This document shows, one piece after another, positions 17,321 through 34,867 of a stretch of DNA of 64,000 nt (positions are counted from its first letter, which is position 1; every line of letters begins with the position of its first letter). A program made the position numbers and the translations under genes. Source of the DNA: Citrobacter sp. wls619. Lineage in GTDB: Bacteria > Pseudomonadota > Gammaproteobacteria > Enterobacterales > Enterobacteriaceae. Under the pieces are notes generated by a model that had not been told where the DNA came from, did no database searches, and saw only the letters and a program-made list of their open reading frames with translations. The DNA is taken from positions 62,001-126,000 of the forward strand of contig NZ_SZXJ01000103.1 of NCBI RefSeq assembly GCF_005281345.1, given 5' to 3'.

Positions 17321-18385
17321 TTAGCGATCGTCAACCGTCTGACCATCCGGCCAGGCATGGACCACTGCTTTGATTAACGTCGCCAGCGGAATGGCAAAGA
17401 AAACGCCCCAGAATCCCCACAGGCCGCCGAAAATAACTACCGACAGAATAATCACCAATGGATGCAGGTTTACGGCTTCGGAGAAGAGTACGGGAACCAG
17501 CAGATTGCCGTCCAGCGCCTGGATTATCAGGTACACGGCGAAACAGCTCCAGAACTCCGTGCCGAGTCCGAACTGAAACAACGCCACACCAACGACCGGA
17601 ATAGTCACCACAAACGCGCCGATGTACGGGATGAGCACAGAGAACCCCACCAGCACCGCCAGCAGCAGAGAGTAGTTAAGGCCAAACATCAGGAAGCCCA
17701 GCCAGGTTGCCACACCGACCACCACCATCTCCAGTACTTTACCGCGGATATAGTTGGTGATTTGCTGGTTCATTTCTTTCCAGACCTGTCCCGCCAGTCC
17801 ACGATTTCGCGGTAGCACCCGGCGCACAGCATTCAACATCTGGCTTTTATCCTTCACCAAAAAAAACACCATCAGTGGGACAAGCACCAGATACACCGCC
17901 AGCGTCAACAACCCAACCAGAGAAGCCAGCGAATATTTCACCACTGAATCGCCCATGGTGAGCATCCGGGAACGCATATTCTCAGCCATCGCATCAATGA
18001 TGCCCGCATCCATCAGCGCCGGATAACGTCGCGGTAAGGTGGCGGCAAAGTCAGACAACTTGTTGAGCATGCCAGGCATATCGCGGATCAAATAGATGCC
18101 TTGCTGCCATGCGACAGGCATTACCACAAACGCCATCAGCAGCAAAATTCCGACAAACACCACCAGCACAATTGACGTCGCCCAGCGCCGCGAGCAACCG
18201 ATATTTTCCAGCCGGGCGGTAGGCCACTCCAGCAAATAAGCCAGCACAATCGCGACCAGCAGCGGCGCTAGCAGACCGCTAAAGAAGAACAGGATGCCAA
18301 AACCGGCAACCAGAATAATCAGCAAAGCAATAGCCTCTGGGTCGCTAAAGCGGCGGCGATACCATTGCGTCAACATTTCGAGCAT
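17321..18385 (-). CDS. perM: AI-2E-family transporter/permease PerM
   Basis: Inner-membrane protein of the AI-2 exporter (TqsA/PerM) family, 354 residues. Membrane segments cluster at about 15-65, 70-95, 150-180 and 205-330. The family pattern includes [17 protein letters not shown] and [21 protein letters not shown] near the end. Function in E. coli is not settled; it has been annotated as a putative permease. ATG 18385 follows GGGAAGG. It diverges from bepA across a short shared promoter region. Confidence 0.9.
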   Translation of the reverse strand: MLEMLTQWYRRRFSDPEAIALLIILVAGFGILFFFSGLLAPLLVAIVLAYLLEWPTARLENIGCSRRWATSIVLVVFVGILLLMAFVVMPVAWQQGIYLIRDMPGMLNKLSDFAATLPRRYPALMDAGIIDAMAENMRSRMLTMGDSVVKYSLASLVGLLTLAVYLVLVPLMVFFLVKDKSQMLNAVRRVLPRNRGLAGQVWKEMNQQITNYIRGKVLEMVVVGVATWLGFLMFGLNYSLLLAVLVGFSVLIPYIGAFVVTIPVVGVALFQFGLGTEFWSCFAVYLIIQALDGNLLVPVLFSEAVNLHPLVIILSVVIFGGLWGFWGVFFAIPLATLIKAVVHAWPDGQTVDDR

Positions 18386-18549
18386 AAAACCTTCCCTGAA
18401 CCTCAATAGCGGGATTGCGATCCCGAATTGTATCGAAATGTCACAAAAAAGACTTCGCTTTTTATGGCTGATTACGCAAAGTGAAAAGACATTTTTCCTG
18501 GGTGTTCATCGTCAGGTTTCGCAGTTACACTCGCTAAGCTTGCGGAGTG

Positions 18550-18577
18550 TGAACGATACTTCACGGCATTGGTCAAA
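18550..18577 (+). promoter_or_regulatory. Possible sigma-E promoter of bepA
   Basis: TGAACGA at 18550-18556, a 16-base spacer, then TCAAA at 18573-18577. This resembles the sigma-E pattern (GGAACTT, 16 bases, TCAAA) 35 bp before the bepA start. E. coli bepA belongs to the envelope-stress regulon, which supports the match, but the -35 element is imperfect. Confidence 0.5.
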
Positions 18578-18611
18578 TGGCTATCTCAAAAAAGAATACA
18601 GGACAGAGGTT

Positions 18612-20075
18612 ATGTTCAGGCAGTTGAAAAAAAACCTGGTTGCTACCCTCATTGCTGCACTGACCGTCGGTCAGGTCGCGCCCGCATTTGCTGACACTGC
18701 GGATACCCTACCTGATATGGGAACCTCGGCAGGGAGTACGCTTTCTATTGGACAAGAAATGCAGATGGGCGATTATTACGTTCGCCAGCTGCGCGGTAGT
18801 GCGCCGTTAATTAACGATCCGCTGCTAACCCAATATATTAATGCGCTGGGGATGCGCCTGGTTTCGCATGCAGATTCCGTAAAAACGCCCTTCACTTTCT
18901 TTTTAATTAACAACGATGAAATAAACGCCTTCGCTTTTTTTGGCGGCAACGTTGTATTGCACTCAGCGCTGTTCCGCTATTCCGATAACGAAAGCCAACT
19001 GGCATCGGTAATGGCGCACGAAATTTCTCACGTCACGCAGCGCCACCTGGCGCGAGCGATGGAAGATCAGAAACGTAGCGCACCGCTGACATGGGTTGGC
19101 GCGTTAGGCTCGATTTTATTAGCGATGGCCAGCCCGCAGGCAGGGATGGCGGCGCTAACCGGTACGCTGGCGGGTACTCGCCAGGGGATGATTAGCTTTA
19201 CTCAGCAGAACGAACAGGAAGCAGACCGCATCGGTATTCAGGTGTTGCAACGTTCAGGATTCGATCCCCAGGCCATGCCAACATTCCTGGAGAAACTGCT
19301 CGATCAGGCCCGTTACTCTACACGTCCCCCGGAAATTCTTCTGACTCACCCCCTGCCAGAAAGCCGTCTGGCGGATGCGCGTAACCGCGCCAACCAGATG
19401 CGCCCGGTCGTCGTGCAATCTTCAGAAGATTTCTATTTGGCCAAAGCGCGCACCCTGGGCATGTACAATTCAGGCCGCAACCAGTTAACCAGCGATCTAC
19501 TGGATAACTGGTCGAAAGGCAACGTGCGCGAACAGCGCGCTGCGCAGTACGGTCGGGCGCTGCAAGCGATGGAAACCAGTAAATACGACGAAGCACGTAA
19601 AGCGCTACAGCCGCTGCTGGCGGCAGATCCGAATAATGCCTGGTATCTCGACCTGGCAACAGACATCGATCTCGGCCAGAAGAAAACCAGCGATGCCATT
19701 AATCACCTGAAAAATGCTCGTGACCTGCGCGTGAATCCAGTATTGCAGCTCAACCTGGCAAATGCGTATTTGCAAGGTGGACAAGCGAAAGAGGCGGCCA
19801 CCATCCTGAATCGCTATACGTTTAACCATAAAGATGACACTAACGGCTGGGATCTGTTGGCGCAAACGGAAGCGAACCTGAATAACCGCGATCAGGAGCT
19901 GGCCGCGCGTGCTGAAGGGTATGCGCTGGCGGGCCGTCTTGATCAGGCGATCTCGATGCTCAGCAGCGCAAGCTCCCAGGTGAAACTGGGTAGCCAGCAG
20001 CAGGCCAGATACGATGCCCGTATCGACCAGCTACGCCAGTTGCAAGAGCGCTTTAAACCGTATACGAAAATGTAA
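18612..20075 (+). CDS. bepA: Periplasmic beta-barrel assembly chaperone/protease BepA (YfgC)
   Basis: Periplasmic M48 zinc metallopeptidase with chaperone activity. It promotes LptD maturation and degrades stalled outer-membrane proteins at the BAM complex. The 487-residue product has a signal peptide (residues 1-27, ending PAFA), the HExxH motif in [13 protein letters not shown] (about 136-140), a third ligand region EQEADRIG, and a C-terminal TPR domain from about residue 310 to the end. ATG 18612 was chosen from the signal peptide; the frame is open much further upstream, across the perM start, but that part is not conserved. arsC follows after 11 bases. Confidence 0.96.
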   Translation: MFRQLKKNLVATLIAALTVGQVAPAFADTADTLPDMGTSAGSTLSIGQEMQMGDYYVRQLRGSAPLINDPLLTQYINALGMRLVSHADSVKTPFTFFLINNDEINAFAFFGGNVVLHSALFRYSDNESQLASVMAHEISHVTQRHLARAMEDQKRSAPLTWVGALGSILLAMASPQAGMAALTGTLAGTRQGMISFTQQNEQEADRIGIQVLQRSGFDPQAMPTFLEKLLDQARYSTRPPEILLTHPLPESRLADARNRANQMRPVVVQSSEDFYLAKARTLGMYNSGRNQLTSDLLDNWSKGNVREQRAAQYGRALQAMETSKYDEARKALQPLLAADPNNAWYLDLATDIDLGQKKTSDAINHLKNARDLRVNPVLQLNLANAYLQGGQAKEAATILNRYTFNHKDDTNGWDLLAQTEANLNNRDQELAARAEGYALAGRLDQAISMLSSASSQVKLGSQQQARYDARIDQLRQLQERFKPYTKM

Positions 20076-20086
20076 CAGGAAGAAAA

Positions 20087-20446
20087 ATGTCAGACGCGAT
20101 TAAAATTTACCATAACCCACGCTGCTCAAAGAGCCGTGAAACGCTGGAATTACTAAAGTCTAACGGTGTAGAGCCAGAAGTCGTGCTCTATCTGGAAACC
20201 CCGGCTGATGCAGCGACACTGCGTGAATTGCTGAAGATGCTGGGCATGTCCAGCGCTCGCGAACTGATGCGTCAGAAAGAAGATCTCTACAAATCGCTCA
20301 ACCTGGCGGACAGCAGTTTGAGTGAAGATGCGCTGATTCAGGCGATGGTCGAAAACCCGAAGCTGATGGAGCGCCCGATTGTGGTAGCGAAAGGTCAGGC
20401 GCGGATTGGTCGCCCACCTGAGCAAGTGCTGGAAATCGTCGGTTAA
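20087..20446 (+). CDS. yfgD: Arsenate reductase-family protein (YfgD)
   Basis: A 119-residue ArsC-family protein with the catalytic cysteine in NPRCSKSRETLELL (about residue 12), a middle region GMSSARELMRQKEDLYKSL, and the conserved arginine region LMERPIVVAKGQARIGRPPE. It is expected to reduce arsenate with glutaredoxin and glutathione, but the YfgD branch is not part of an ars operon and its physiological role is unproven. It is 11 bases downstream of bepA with its own RBS (AGGAAG) and probably cotranscribed. Confidence 0.92.
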   Translation: MSDAIKIYHNPRCSKSRETLELLKSNGVEPEVVLYLETPADAATLRELLKMLGMSSARELMRQKEDLYKSLNLADSSLSEDALIQAMVENPKLMERPIVVAKGQARIGRPPEQVLEIVG

Positions 20447-20455
20447 TATTAAGAC

Positions 20456-20479
20456 TGCCGCAGTTTTTCGGCTGCGGCA
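20456..20479. terminator. Shared terminator between yfgD and hda
   Basis: TGCCGCAG pairs with CTGCGGCA over a loop rich in T. It lies between convergent genes and can serve both directions. Confidence 0.75.
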
Positions 20480-20480
20480 C

Positions 20481-21182
20481 TTACAGCTTCAAAATTTCTT
20501 TTACGAAGGGAATCGTCAGCTTGCGCTGTGCGGTGATCGAAGCATGGTCCAGTTGATCCAGCGTCATAAACAGCGTACGCATTTCGCGATCCAGACGCTT
20601 TAGCAGGAAGCGTCCCACATCTTCCGGCAGTTCGAACCCGCGTAATCTGGCACGCAATTGCAAAGCCTGTAGCTTGTCTTCATCGGAAAGCGGCTGAAGC
20701 TTGTAGATTTGCCCCCAGTCCAGACGAGAAGCCAGATCCGGCAGTCCCAGATTAAGCTGCCTTGGCGGACGATCACCGGTTATCAACAGGCGCGTTTTCC
20801 CTGATTCCAGGATGCGGTTGTAGAGATCAAAGATCGCCATTTCCCACAGCGAATCGCCGGCCACACATTCGATGTTATCGATGCAAACCAACGATAAATG
20901 CTCCATACCATCGAGCACCTCGGGGACGAACCAGGTTCGTTTATCGAGCGGCACATACCCTACTGCATCACCGCGTGCAGACAGTTCTGCACAGGCCGCA
21001 TGCAGCAAATGACTACGGCCAGCGCCTTCACGCGACCAAAGATAAATGTACCCGCTATGTTCCTGACGCAGCACGTTTTGCAGTGCAGCCAGTAAAGAGG
21101 AGTTATCCCCCGGCCAGAAACTTGCGAAGGTTTCATCGTCAGGAAGATAAAGTGGCAGAGAGAGCTGTGCCGGTGTGTTCAG
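20481..21182 (-). CDS. hda: DnaA regulatory inactivator Hda (CTG start)
   Basis: AAA+ protein that, bound to the DNA-loaded beta clamp, stimulates ATP hydrolysis by DnaA and so limits re-initiation (RIDA). The 233-residue product begins [13 protein letters not shown], with the clamp-binding motif QLSLPL at about 5-10. Walker A is in [12 protein letters not shown], Walker B in LVCIDNIE, and sensor 2 lies near the C-terminus. The start is CTG at 21182, preceded by GAGGT. This matches the experimentally known CUG start of E. coli Hda. An ATG eight codons upstream (21206) lacks an RBS. Confidence 0.93.
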   Translation of the reverse strand: MNTPAQLSLPLYLPDDETFASFWPGDNSSLLAALQNVLRQEHSGYIYLWSREGAGRSHLLHAACAELSARGDAVGYVPLDKRTWFVPEVLDGMEHLSLVCIDNIECVAGDSLWEMAIFDLYNRILESGKTRLLITGDRPPRQLNLGLPDLASRLDWGQIYKLQPLSDEDKLQALQLRARLRGFELPEDVGRFLLKRLDREMRTLFMTLDQLDHASITAQRKLTIPFVKEILKL

Positions 21183-21247
21183 AGATACCTCAACCCAGGA
21201 TTTCATAAAATCGAGATGAGTTTAACACAGAAATACGTCGTGATAGA

Positions 21248-21270
21248 ACCGGGCAGCACTGCCGCCCGGT
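21248..21270 (-). terminator. Probable uraA terminator
   Basis: ACCGGGC pairs with GCCCGGT over an inner GCA/TGC pairing, seven bases past the uraA stop. The T-tract on the minus strand is weak. Confidence 0.6.
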
Positions 21271-21277
21271 CAGAGAT

Positions 21278-22567
21278 TTACTGTTGCGGACTGTCGGCAT
21301 CTTCTGCGTCAAGCACAACTTCTTCCGGGCGCAGCAGACTGATGACCTTGAAAATCAGGCTCAGGCAGACACCAACAATGGTCGCCAGCGCCATGCCTTT
21401 CAGCTCTGCGGCACCAATGTGAACTTTCGCGCCACTTACGCCGATGATCAAAATAACCGAGGTCAGGATCAGATTTTGCGCTTTGTTGTAGTCAACTTTC
21501 GACTCGATCAATACGCGAATACCGGAAGCGCCGATGACGCCGTACAGCAGCAACGATACACCGCCCATGACAGGCAGTGGGATGATTTGGATCGCCGCCG
21601 CCAGTTTACCCACGCAGGAGAGCAGAATGGCAAAAATCGCCGCGCCGCCGATAACCCAGGTACTGTAAACGCGGGTAATCGCCATTACGCCAATATTTTC
21701 GCCGTACGTGGTGTTCGGCGTTGAGCCGAAGAAACCGGAGATCACCGTCGACAGACCGTTGGCAAACATCGAGCGGTGCAGGCCAGGGTCACGAATCAGA
21801 TCTTTTTTCACAATGTTGGCCGTGACGACCAGGTGGCCTACGTGTTCGGCGATAACGACTAATGCCGCAGGCAGGATGGTTAGAATGGCAACCCATTCAA
21901 AGCGCGGTGTGTAGAACGTCGGCAGAGCAAACCAGTGCGCTTGGGCAATGGGTGTGGTGTCCACAACGCCCATCACAAAGGAAAGCGCGTAGCCGGCCAG
22001 TACACCAATCAGAATCGGGATAATCGCCATAAAACCGCGGAACAGCACAGAGCCAAATACCGTTACGGCCAGCGTCACCATTGAGATGATGATGGTTTTC
22101 GAGTCGGGTAATTGCCCTTCAGCAGGCAACAATCCCGCCATGCCCGCAGCAACGCCCGCCAGCTCCAGACCGATAACGGCAACGATTGCGCCCATCGCGG
22201 CAGGCGGGAACATCACATCCAGCCAGCCGGTGCCGGCTTTCTTCACGATGAAAGAAACCAGGCAGAACAGTACGCCGCACATAATAAAACCGCCCAGCGC
22301 CACTTCATACCCTAACGGCAGCAGCAACAGTACCGGGGAGATAAACGCAAAGCTGGAACCCAGATAGGCTGGAATTTTACCTTTGCAAATGAAGAGATAC
22401 AGCAACGTACCAATGCCGTTAAACAGCAGGACGGTAGCCGGGTTGATATGAAACAGGACTGGCACCAGTACCGTTGCACCAAACATGGCGAACAGGTGCT
22501 GCAAACTAAGCGGGATTGTCTGTAAAAGCGGCGGTCTTTCACTCACCCCGATAGCACGGCGCGTCAT
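21278..22567 (-). CDS. uraA: Uracil:proton symporter UraA
   Basis: Inner-membrane NAT/NCS2 family transporter that imports uracil with a proton. The 429-residue product has about 14 membrane segments and the family signature region (GVMAITRVYSTWVIGGAA preceded by GSTPNTTYGENIG). It ends in a soluble acidic tail (EEVVLDAEDADSPQQ). It lies downstream of upp on the same strand, so imported uracil is converted directly to UMP. A hairpin between the two genes may lower uraA expression relative to upp. Confidence 0.96.
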   Translation of the reverse strand: MTRRAIGVSERPPLLQTIPLSLQHLFAMFGATVLVPVLFHINPATVLLFNGIGTLLYLFICKGKIPAYLGSSFAFISPVLLLLPLGYEVALGGFIMCGVLFCLVSFIVKKAGTGWLDVMFPPAAMGAIVAVIGLELAGVAAGMAGLLPAEGQLPDSKTIIISMVTLAVTVFGSVLFRGFMAIIPILIGVLAGYALSFVMGVVDTTPIAQAHWFALPTFYTPRFEWVAILTILPAALVVIAEHVGHLVVTANIVKKDLIRDPGLHRSMFANGLSTVISGFFGSTPNTTYGENIGVMAITRVYSTWVIGGAAIFAILLSCVGKLAAAIQIIPLPVMGGVSLLLYGVIGASGIRVLIESKVDYNKAQNLILTSVILIIGVSGAKVHIGAAELKGMALATIVGVCLSLIFKVISLLRPEEVVLDAEDADSPQQ

Positions 22568-22624
22568 AGTGTTTTCCTCTGAGTATTGTGTGTTAGTAGC
22601 GATTGGGTTGTTTTATTCAAAAAA

Positions 22625-22647
22625 AAGCCGACTCTTAAAGTCGGCTT
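22625..22647 (-). terminator. Intercistronic terminator/attenuator between upp and uraA
   Basis: AAGCCGACT pairs with AGTCGGCTT, a 9-bp stem with a 5-nt loop, followed on the minus strand by a run of Ts. It lies 16 bases after the upp stop. Because uraA depends largely on read-through, it likely acts as a partial terminator. Confidence 0.8.
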
Positions 22648-22663
22648 CTTTTTATTTATTCAT

Positions 22664-23290
22664 TTACTTGGTACCAAAAATCTTATCGCCGGCATCGCCG
22701 AGTCCCGGAATAATGTATCCCTGCTCGTTCAGCCCCTGGTCGATAGATGCGGTGTACAGCTCAACATCCGGGTGTGCTTTTTCCAGTGCCGCAATACCTT
22801 CTGGCGCTGCAACCAGGACCAGTACTTTAATGCTGGTGCAGCCTGCATTCTTCAGCAGGTCGATGGTCGCGATAACGGAACCACCGGTTGCCAGCATCGG
22901 GTCAACGATCAGCGCCATGCGCTCATCGATGTTAGAAACCAGTTTCTGGAAATACGGAACCGGCTCCAGCGTCTCTTCGTTACGGTACATCCCCACCACG
23001 CTGATACGCGCGCTCGGAACGTTCTCCAGTACGCCTTCCATCATACCCAGGCCCGCACGCAGGATGGGGACAACGGTGATTTTTTTACCTTTGATTTGGT
23101 CTACTTCAACCGGGCCGTTCCAGCCTTCAATGGTCACCTTTTCGGTTTCCAGACCTGCAGTTGCTTCATAAGTCAGCAGGCTGCCAACTTCCGAGGCGAG
23201 TTCACGAAAGCGTTTAGTGCTGATGTCGTTTTCACGCATCAGTCCCAGCTTGTGTTTGACGAGTGGGTGTTTGACTTCCACGATCTTCAT
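22664..23290 (-). CDS. upp: Uracil phosphoribosyltransferase
   Basis: Cytoplasmic enzyme that makes UMP from uracil and PRPP. The 208-residue product has the PRPP loop [10 protein letters not shown] (about 129-138) and the uracil-binding region [14 protein letters not shown] at the C-terminus. RBS GGAAAGGAGA precedes ATG 23290. It forms an operon with uraA. In E. coli, upp lies back-to-back with purM; here a beta-glucosidase gene has come between them and is transcribed toward upp. Confidence 0.97.
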   Translation of the reverse strand: MKIVEVKHPLVKHKLGLMRENDISTKRFRELASEVGSLLTYEATAGLETEKVTIEGWNGPVEVDQIKGKKITVVPILRAGLGMMEGVLENVPSARISVVGMYRNEETLEPVPYFQKLVSNIDERMALIVDPMLATGGSVIATIDLLKNAGCTSIKVLVLVAAPEGIAALEKAHPDVELYTASIDQGLNEQGYIIPGLGDAGDKIFGTK

Positions 23291-23429
23291 ACTCTTCTCC
23301 TTTCCTCAGACGAGTGGCAACCACAAAAAAAATCGCCGGATTATACCGCTTTTCGTCTCTGGCGCAACACTGGATACGCTTGATATGGATCAACCAAAGT
23401 CATTTACGTCTGGAAGATGAGTATAAAAC

Positions 23430-23454
23430 AAGCCCCGCAACATGGGCGGGGCTT
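23430..23454 (-). terminator. Terminator of the beta-glucosidase gene
   Basis: AAGCCCCGC pairs with GCGGGGCTT, followed on the minus strand by GTTTTAT. It lies about 20 bases past the stop codon and insulates upp from read-through. Confidence 0.88.
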
Positions 23455-23473
23455 AATATCAATGCACTGAATT

Positions 23474-24913
<1,440 letters not shown>

Positions 24914-24966
24914 CTATCGTGATTGCACTGTTCAAACGCACCCGATGTGGCACGCAACAGAAAACA

Positions 24967-24978
24967 GAAACCGGTTTC
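24967..24978. promoter_or_regulatory. AscG/LacI-family operator 1 (palindrome)
   Basis: GAAACCGGTTTC is a perfect 12-bp palindrome, and with flanks CA/AG it nearly equals the AscG consensus TGAAACCGGTTTCA. It is 63 bp upstream of the beta-glucosidase start. The regulator itself is not in the window. Confidence 0.7.
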
Positions 24979-25022
24979 AGTACGATACTGTGCATTCAGC
25001 AGGCAGGTTTCAAGCACAAGGC

Positions 25023-25036
25023 TGAACCCGGTTTCA
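25023..25036. promoter_or_regulatory. AscG/LacI-family operator 2
   Basis: TGAACCCGGTTTCA differs from the AscG consensus at a single base. Its centre is 57 bp from operator 1, a spacing that would allow cooperative or looping repression. Confidence 0.7.
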
Positions 25037-25120
25037 TTTTCGTGGCGCAGTTCAAACAAATAGATAAACGACTGTAAAATGCTGAAATACTCAACAGATA
25101 AAAGTCAATGCATAGCAGGC

Positions 25121-25136
25121 TCGCAAACGTTTGCTT
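25121..25136 (+). promoter_or_regulatory. PurR operator of purMN
   Basis: TCGCAAACGTTTGCTT contains the perfect palindrome GCAAACGTTTGC, the core of the PurR box, about 65 bp before the purM start codon. Confidence 0.88.
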
Positions 25137-25180
25137 TCCCTGTTAGAATTGCGCCGAATTTAATTGCTACCGCAAGTTAA

Positions 25181-26874
<1,694 letters not shown>

Positions 26875-26885
26875 TAAAAAACCAA

Positions 26886-26919
26886 CCTGTAAACCGGATT
26901 TCAGCATCCGGTTTACAGG
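26886..26919 (+). terminator. Terminator of purMN
   Basis: A perfect 14-bp stem, CCTGTAAACCGGAT with ATCCGGTTTACAGG, around a 6-nt loop; a short T-run is about ten bases later. Confidence 0.85.
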
Positions 26920-27089
26920 CATCAATACCTTTTCCGGCAAACATCGCCGGTATTCATCTACGCTCCCCCTTTCTCTTTGCTATCAGACGGTTTATTGTCA
27001 TATTTTTCTGGCACAGTTGGACATCTGAGAGCAATGCTCGCCATAATAAATCGGTAGTGTCCCGTGAATGAAACGGAGTAAAAGTGGTA

Positions 27090-32952
<5,863 letters not shown>

Positions 32953-33302
32953 AGATGCTCAGTAGAATCCCACACATCCTGTAGGGGGTATTCAGACAGG
33001 CATCCCACCTGACGTTAAAACGATAAAGTAAAATACATCACAATGATTCATCAATTTTAGTTGTCAGCAAAGAGGGACGATTGATACATATCAAAAAAAA
33101 AGTCACTCATTAATCAATTATTACTCTTTTCATTATTTTTTATCGTTATCTCATTATTCATGCAAATAATAATATTAATTTCCATAACATAAATGGATAA
33201 AACAACTGAAGCAATTTTACATAACGAGGAATTGACCATTCCCTCACAGTATGCCTTAATGTGAGTATCGCCCTCTGTTGGGTACACTACAAGGAACCTT
33301 TT
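32953..33302. other. AT-rich divergent control region between yfgF and yfgG
   Basis: Contains an FNR box (33081-33094) and strongly AT-rich stretches. It must contain both promoters. No further gene was recognised. Confidence 0.7.
33081..33094. promoter_or_regulatory. FNR box between yfgF and yfgG
   Basis: TTGATACATATCAA is a perfect match to the FNR consensus TTGAT-N4-ATCAA. Its centre is 135 bp from the yfgF start and 215 bp from the yfgG start, so it could control either gene. It fits the reported anaerobic role of YfgF. Confidence 0.85.
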
Positions 33303-33506
33303 GTGAGCCAGGTTACCAGCCTACGCAAACGACACCGATTTAACAGTCGCATGATCCGGATCGTACTGCTTATCAGCTTTCTCTTCTTCTTCGGACGCTT
33401 CGTCTACTCCGCCATAGGTGCGTGGCACCACCACCAGAACAAAAAAGAATCCCAGCAGATAACCCAGCCACAACAGGCATCTTCTGCTCAAACCGACGTG
33501 CGCTGA
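33303..33506 (+). CDS. yfgG: Small membrane protein YfgG (GTG start)
   Basis: A 67-residue protein with one membrane helix (RIVLLISFLFFFGRFVYSAIGAW, about 18-40), flanked by a basic N-terminus (LRKRHRFNSR) and a His/Gln-rich tail (WHHHQNKKESQQITQPQQ). GTG 33303 follows AAGGAA and gives a length close to E. coli YfgG (63). The frame is open upstream without conservation. The E. coli gene has been linked to nickel and cobalt tolerance, which the histidine cluster would suit, but I hold that loosely. It diverges from yfgF. Confidence 0.82.
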   Translation: MSQVTSLRKRHRFNSRMIRIVLLISFLFFFGRFVYSAIGAWHHHQNKKESQQITQPQQASSAQTDVR

Positions 33507-33872
33507 TCGCTCGCATCCGTGATATCCCCAGCATTAAGATTCCTTACCGGATGGCTAATCGCCTGACATTTAACCATCCGGTAAGGGATTTGCGTGATGA
33601 AACTTCACACACTCTCCCCGCCACTCTCGCTAAATTATCGTATAATCGACCGTCTTTTTCGCACAAATACACAATCTTTTCATCCCACTTCACCGCACCA
33701 TTCGCGCTGATTTTTACGTTCTAGTTTACTGGACATAAAGAAGACACACAGTGCTCAAATAGATGCTAATTAATATCGTCAGAAAATATCACGGGCGAAA
33801 ACATTAATATTTCGCATGAAATTAAATGCTTATTTGAATTACGACCATTATTAAATTGTACAGGGTAATACC
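33507..33872. other. Gene-free stretch between yfgG and the MscS-like gene
   Basis: After the hairpin at 33542-33586 the sequence becomes very AT-rich. It carries the promoter of the channel gene (RBS AGGGT before ATG 33873). K-12 has yfgH and yfgI between yfgG and guaA; I see no remnant of either. Confidence 0.6.
33542..33586 (+). terminator. Long hairpin downstream of yfgG
   Basis: CCTTACCGGATGG pairs perfectly with CCATCCGGTAAGG, 13 bp around a 19-nt loop. It resembles a REP-like hairpin and lies about 35 bases past the yfgG stop, but has no clear T-run. Confidence 0.65.
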
Positions 33873-34751
33873 ATGAGTGGTTTTTCACTATTTCCGAAAA
33901 TAAGAAGCGGTCTTGAATGGATTGCCGGACACAGCGACGCGGTTATTCAATTCGGCTGGAATATCGTTGCTGCCATAATTTTACTGTTTGTCGGTAAATT
34001 TATCGCTCGCCTGCTCTCCCGTGGACTGGAAAAGTTACTGTTAAAACGTAAAGTTGACCGGACCATTATCCAGTTCTTCACCGCGCTGGTGCGTTATATA
34101 ACCCTCGCTTTTTTCGTCGTCGCCGCGTTGGGTCGTGTCGGCATTGAAACATCGTCCATTATTGCCGTCATTGGCGCCGCTGGGCTGGCTATTGGTCTCG
34201 CGCTACAAGGATCGCTGTCCAACTTTGCCGCCGGCGTACTGTTGGTCTCCTTGCGTCCTTTCCGCGCTGGAGAAGTTGTGCAGATTGGCGCCGTCACCGG
34301 AACGGTAGAAAAGGTGCACATTTTCTCCACCACTCTGCTCACTGCTGACAGCAAAGAGGTAGTGATTCCAAACGGAAAGATCATTGCTGACAACATCATT
34401 AACTATTCCCGCCACCCGTTTCGTCGCATCGATCTGGTTATTGGCGTGGGCTATCAGAGCCGGATCGCAGACGTTAAGCGCGTGATCAACCATATCATCG
34501 AGCAGGACAGCCGCATCGATAAGCAACGTGGGGTAACCGTTCGTCTGGGCGAACTGGGCGCTTCAGCGTTGAATTTTTACGTCCGCGTATGGGTACCCAA
34601 CATCGAATACTGGAATACCTATTACGATCTGCTGGAAAACATTAAAGAGGCCCTGGACGACAACCACATTGCCCTACCTTATCCGCAGATGGATATACGT
34701 GTGGAGAACGTAGCACCCCAATATCAGCCCCAGCTACAGCTGGCCGATTAG
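33873..34751 (+). CDS. MscS-family small mechanosensitive channel (second MscS paralogue)
   Basis: A 292-residue inner-membrane channel protein. It looks like E. coli MscS along its full length: three membrane segments (about 28-50, 65-90 and 96-125), the glycine/alanine-rich pore helix in GAAGLAIGLALQGSLSNFAAGVLL, then the beta domain (RPFRAGEVVQIGAVTGTVEKV, VVIPNGKIIADNIINYSR) and the C-terminal cytoplasmic vestibule (PYPQMDIRV). It should open under membrane tension to release solutes on osmotic downshift. K-12 mscS is at another locus and a different gene pair occupies this one, so this is an extra, accessory member. It is a single-gene unit with a terminator behind it. Confidence 0.92.
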   Translation: MSGFSLFPKIRSGLEWIAGHSDAVIQFGWNIVAAIILLFVGKFIARLLSRGLEKLLLKRKVDRTIIQFFTALVRYITLAFFVVAALGRVGIETSSIIAVIGAAGLAIGLALQGSLSNFAAGVLLVSLRPFRAGEVVQIGAVTGTVEKVHIFSTTLLTADSKEVVIPNGKIIADNIINYSRHPFRRIDLVIGVGYQSRIADVKRVINHIIEQDSRIDKQRGVTVRLGELGASALNFYVRVWVPNIEYWNTYYDLLENIKEALDDNHIALPYPQMDIRVENVAPQYQPQLQLAD

Positions 34752-34803
34752 TATCCCCCGCTATAACATTCGCCAGACGTGCTTGCTGGTATGCGGGCAA
34801 TAA

Positions 34804-34829
34804 AAAACCCTCTGTAAACAGAGGGTTTT
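34804..34829. terminator. Bidirectional terminator between the MscS-like gene and guaA
   Basis: AAAACCCTCTG pairs with CAGAGGGTTTT around TAAA, with A/T runs on both sides; it serves both convergent genes. Confidence 0.93.
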
Positions 34830-34867
34830 GCATACTACCGGTCAGAAACCGCTAACAGAGAGGAGCA

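Noticed and set aside
18294-18611. Long N-terminal extension of bepA (593-codon frame)
   Set aside because: The segment overlaps the divergent perM start and promoter region. A proper signal peptide begins only at ATG 18612.
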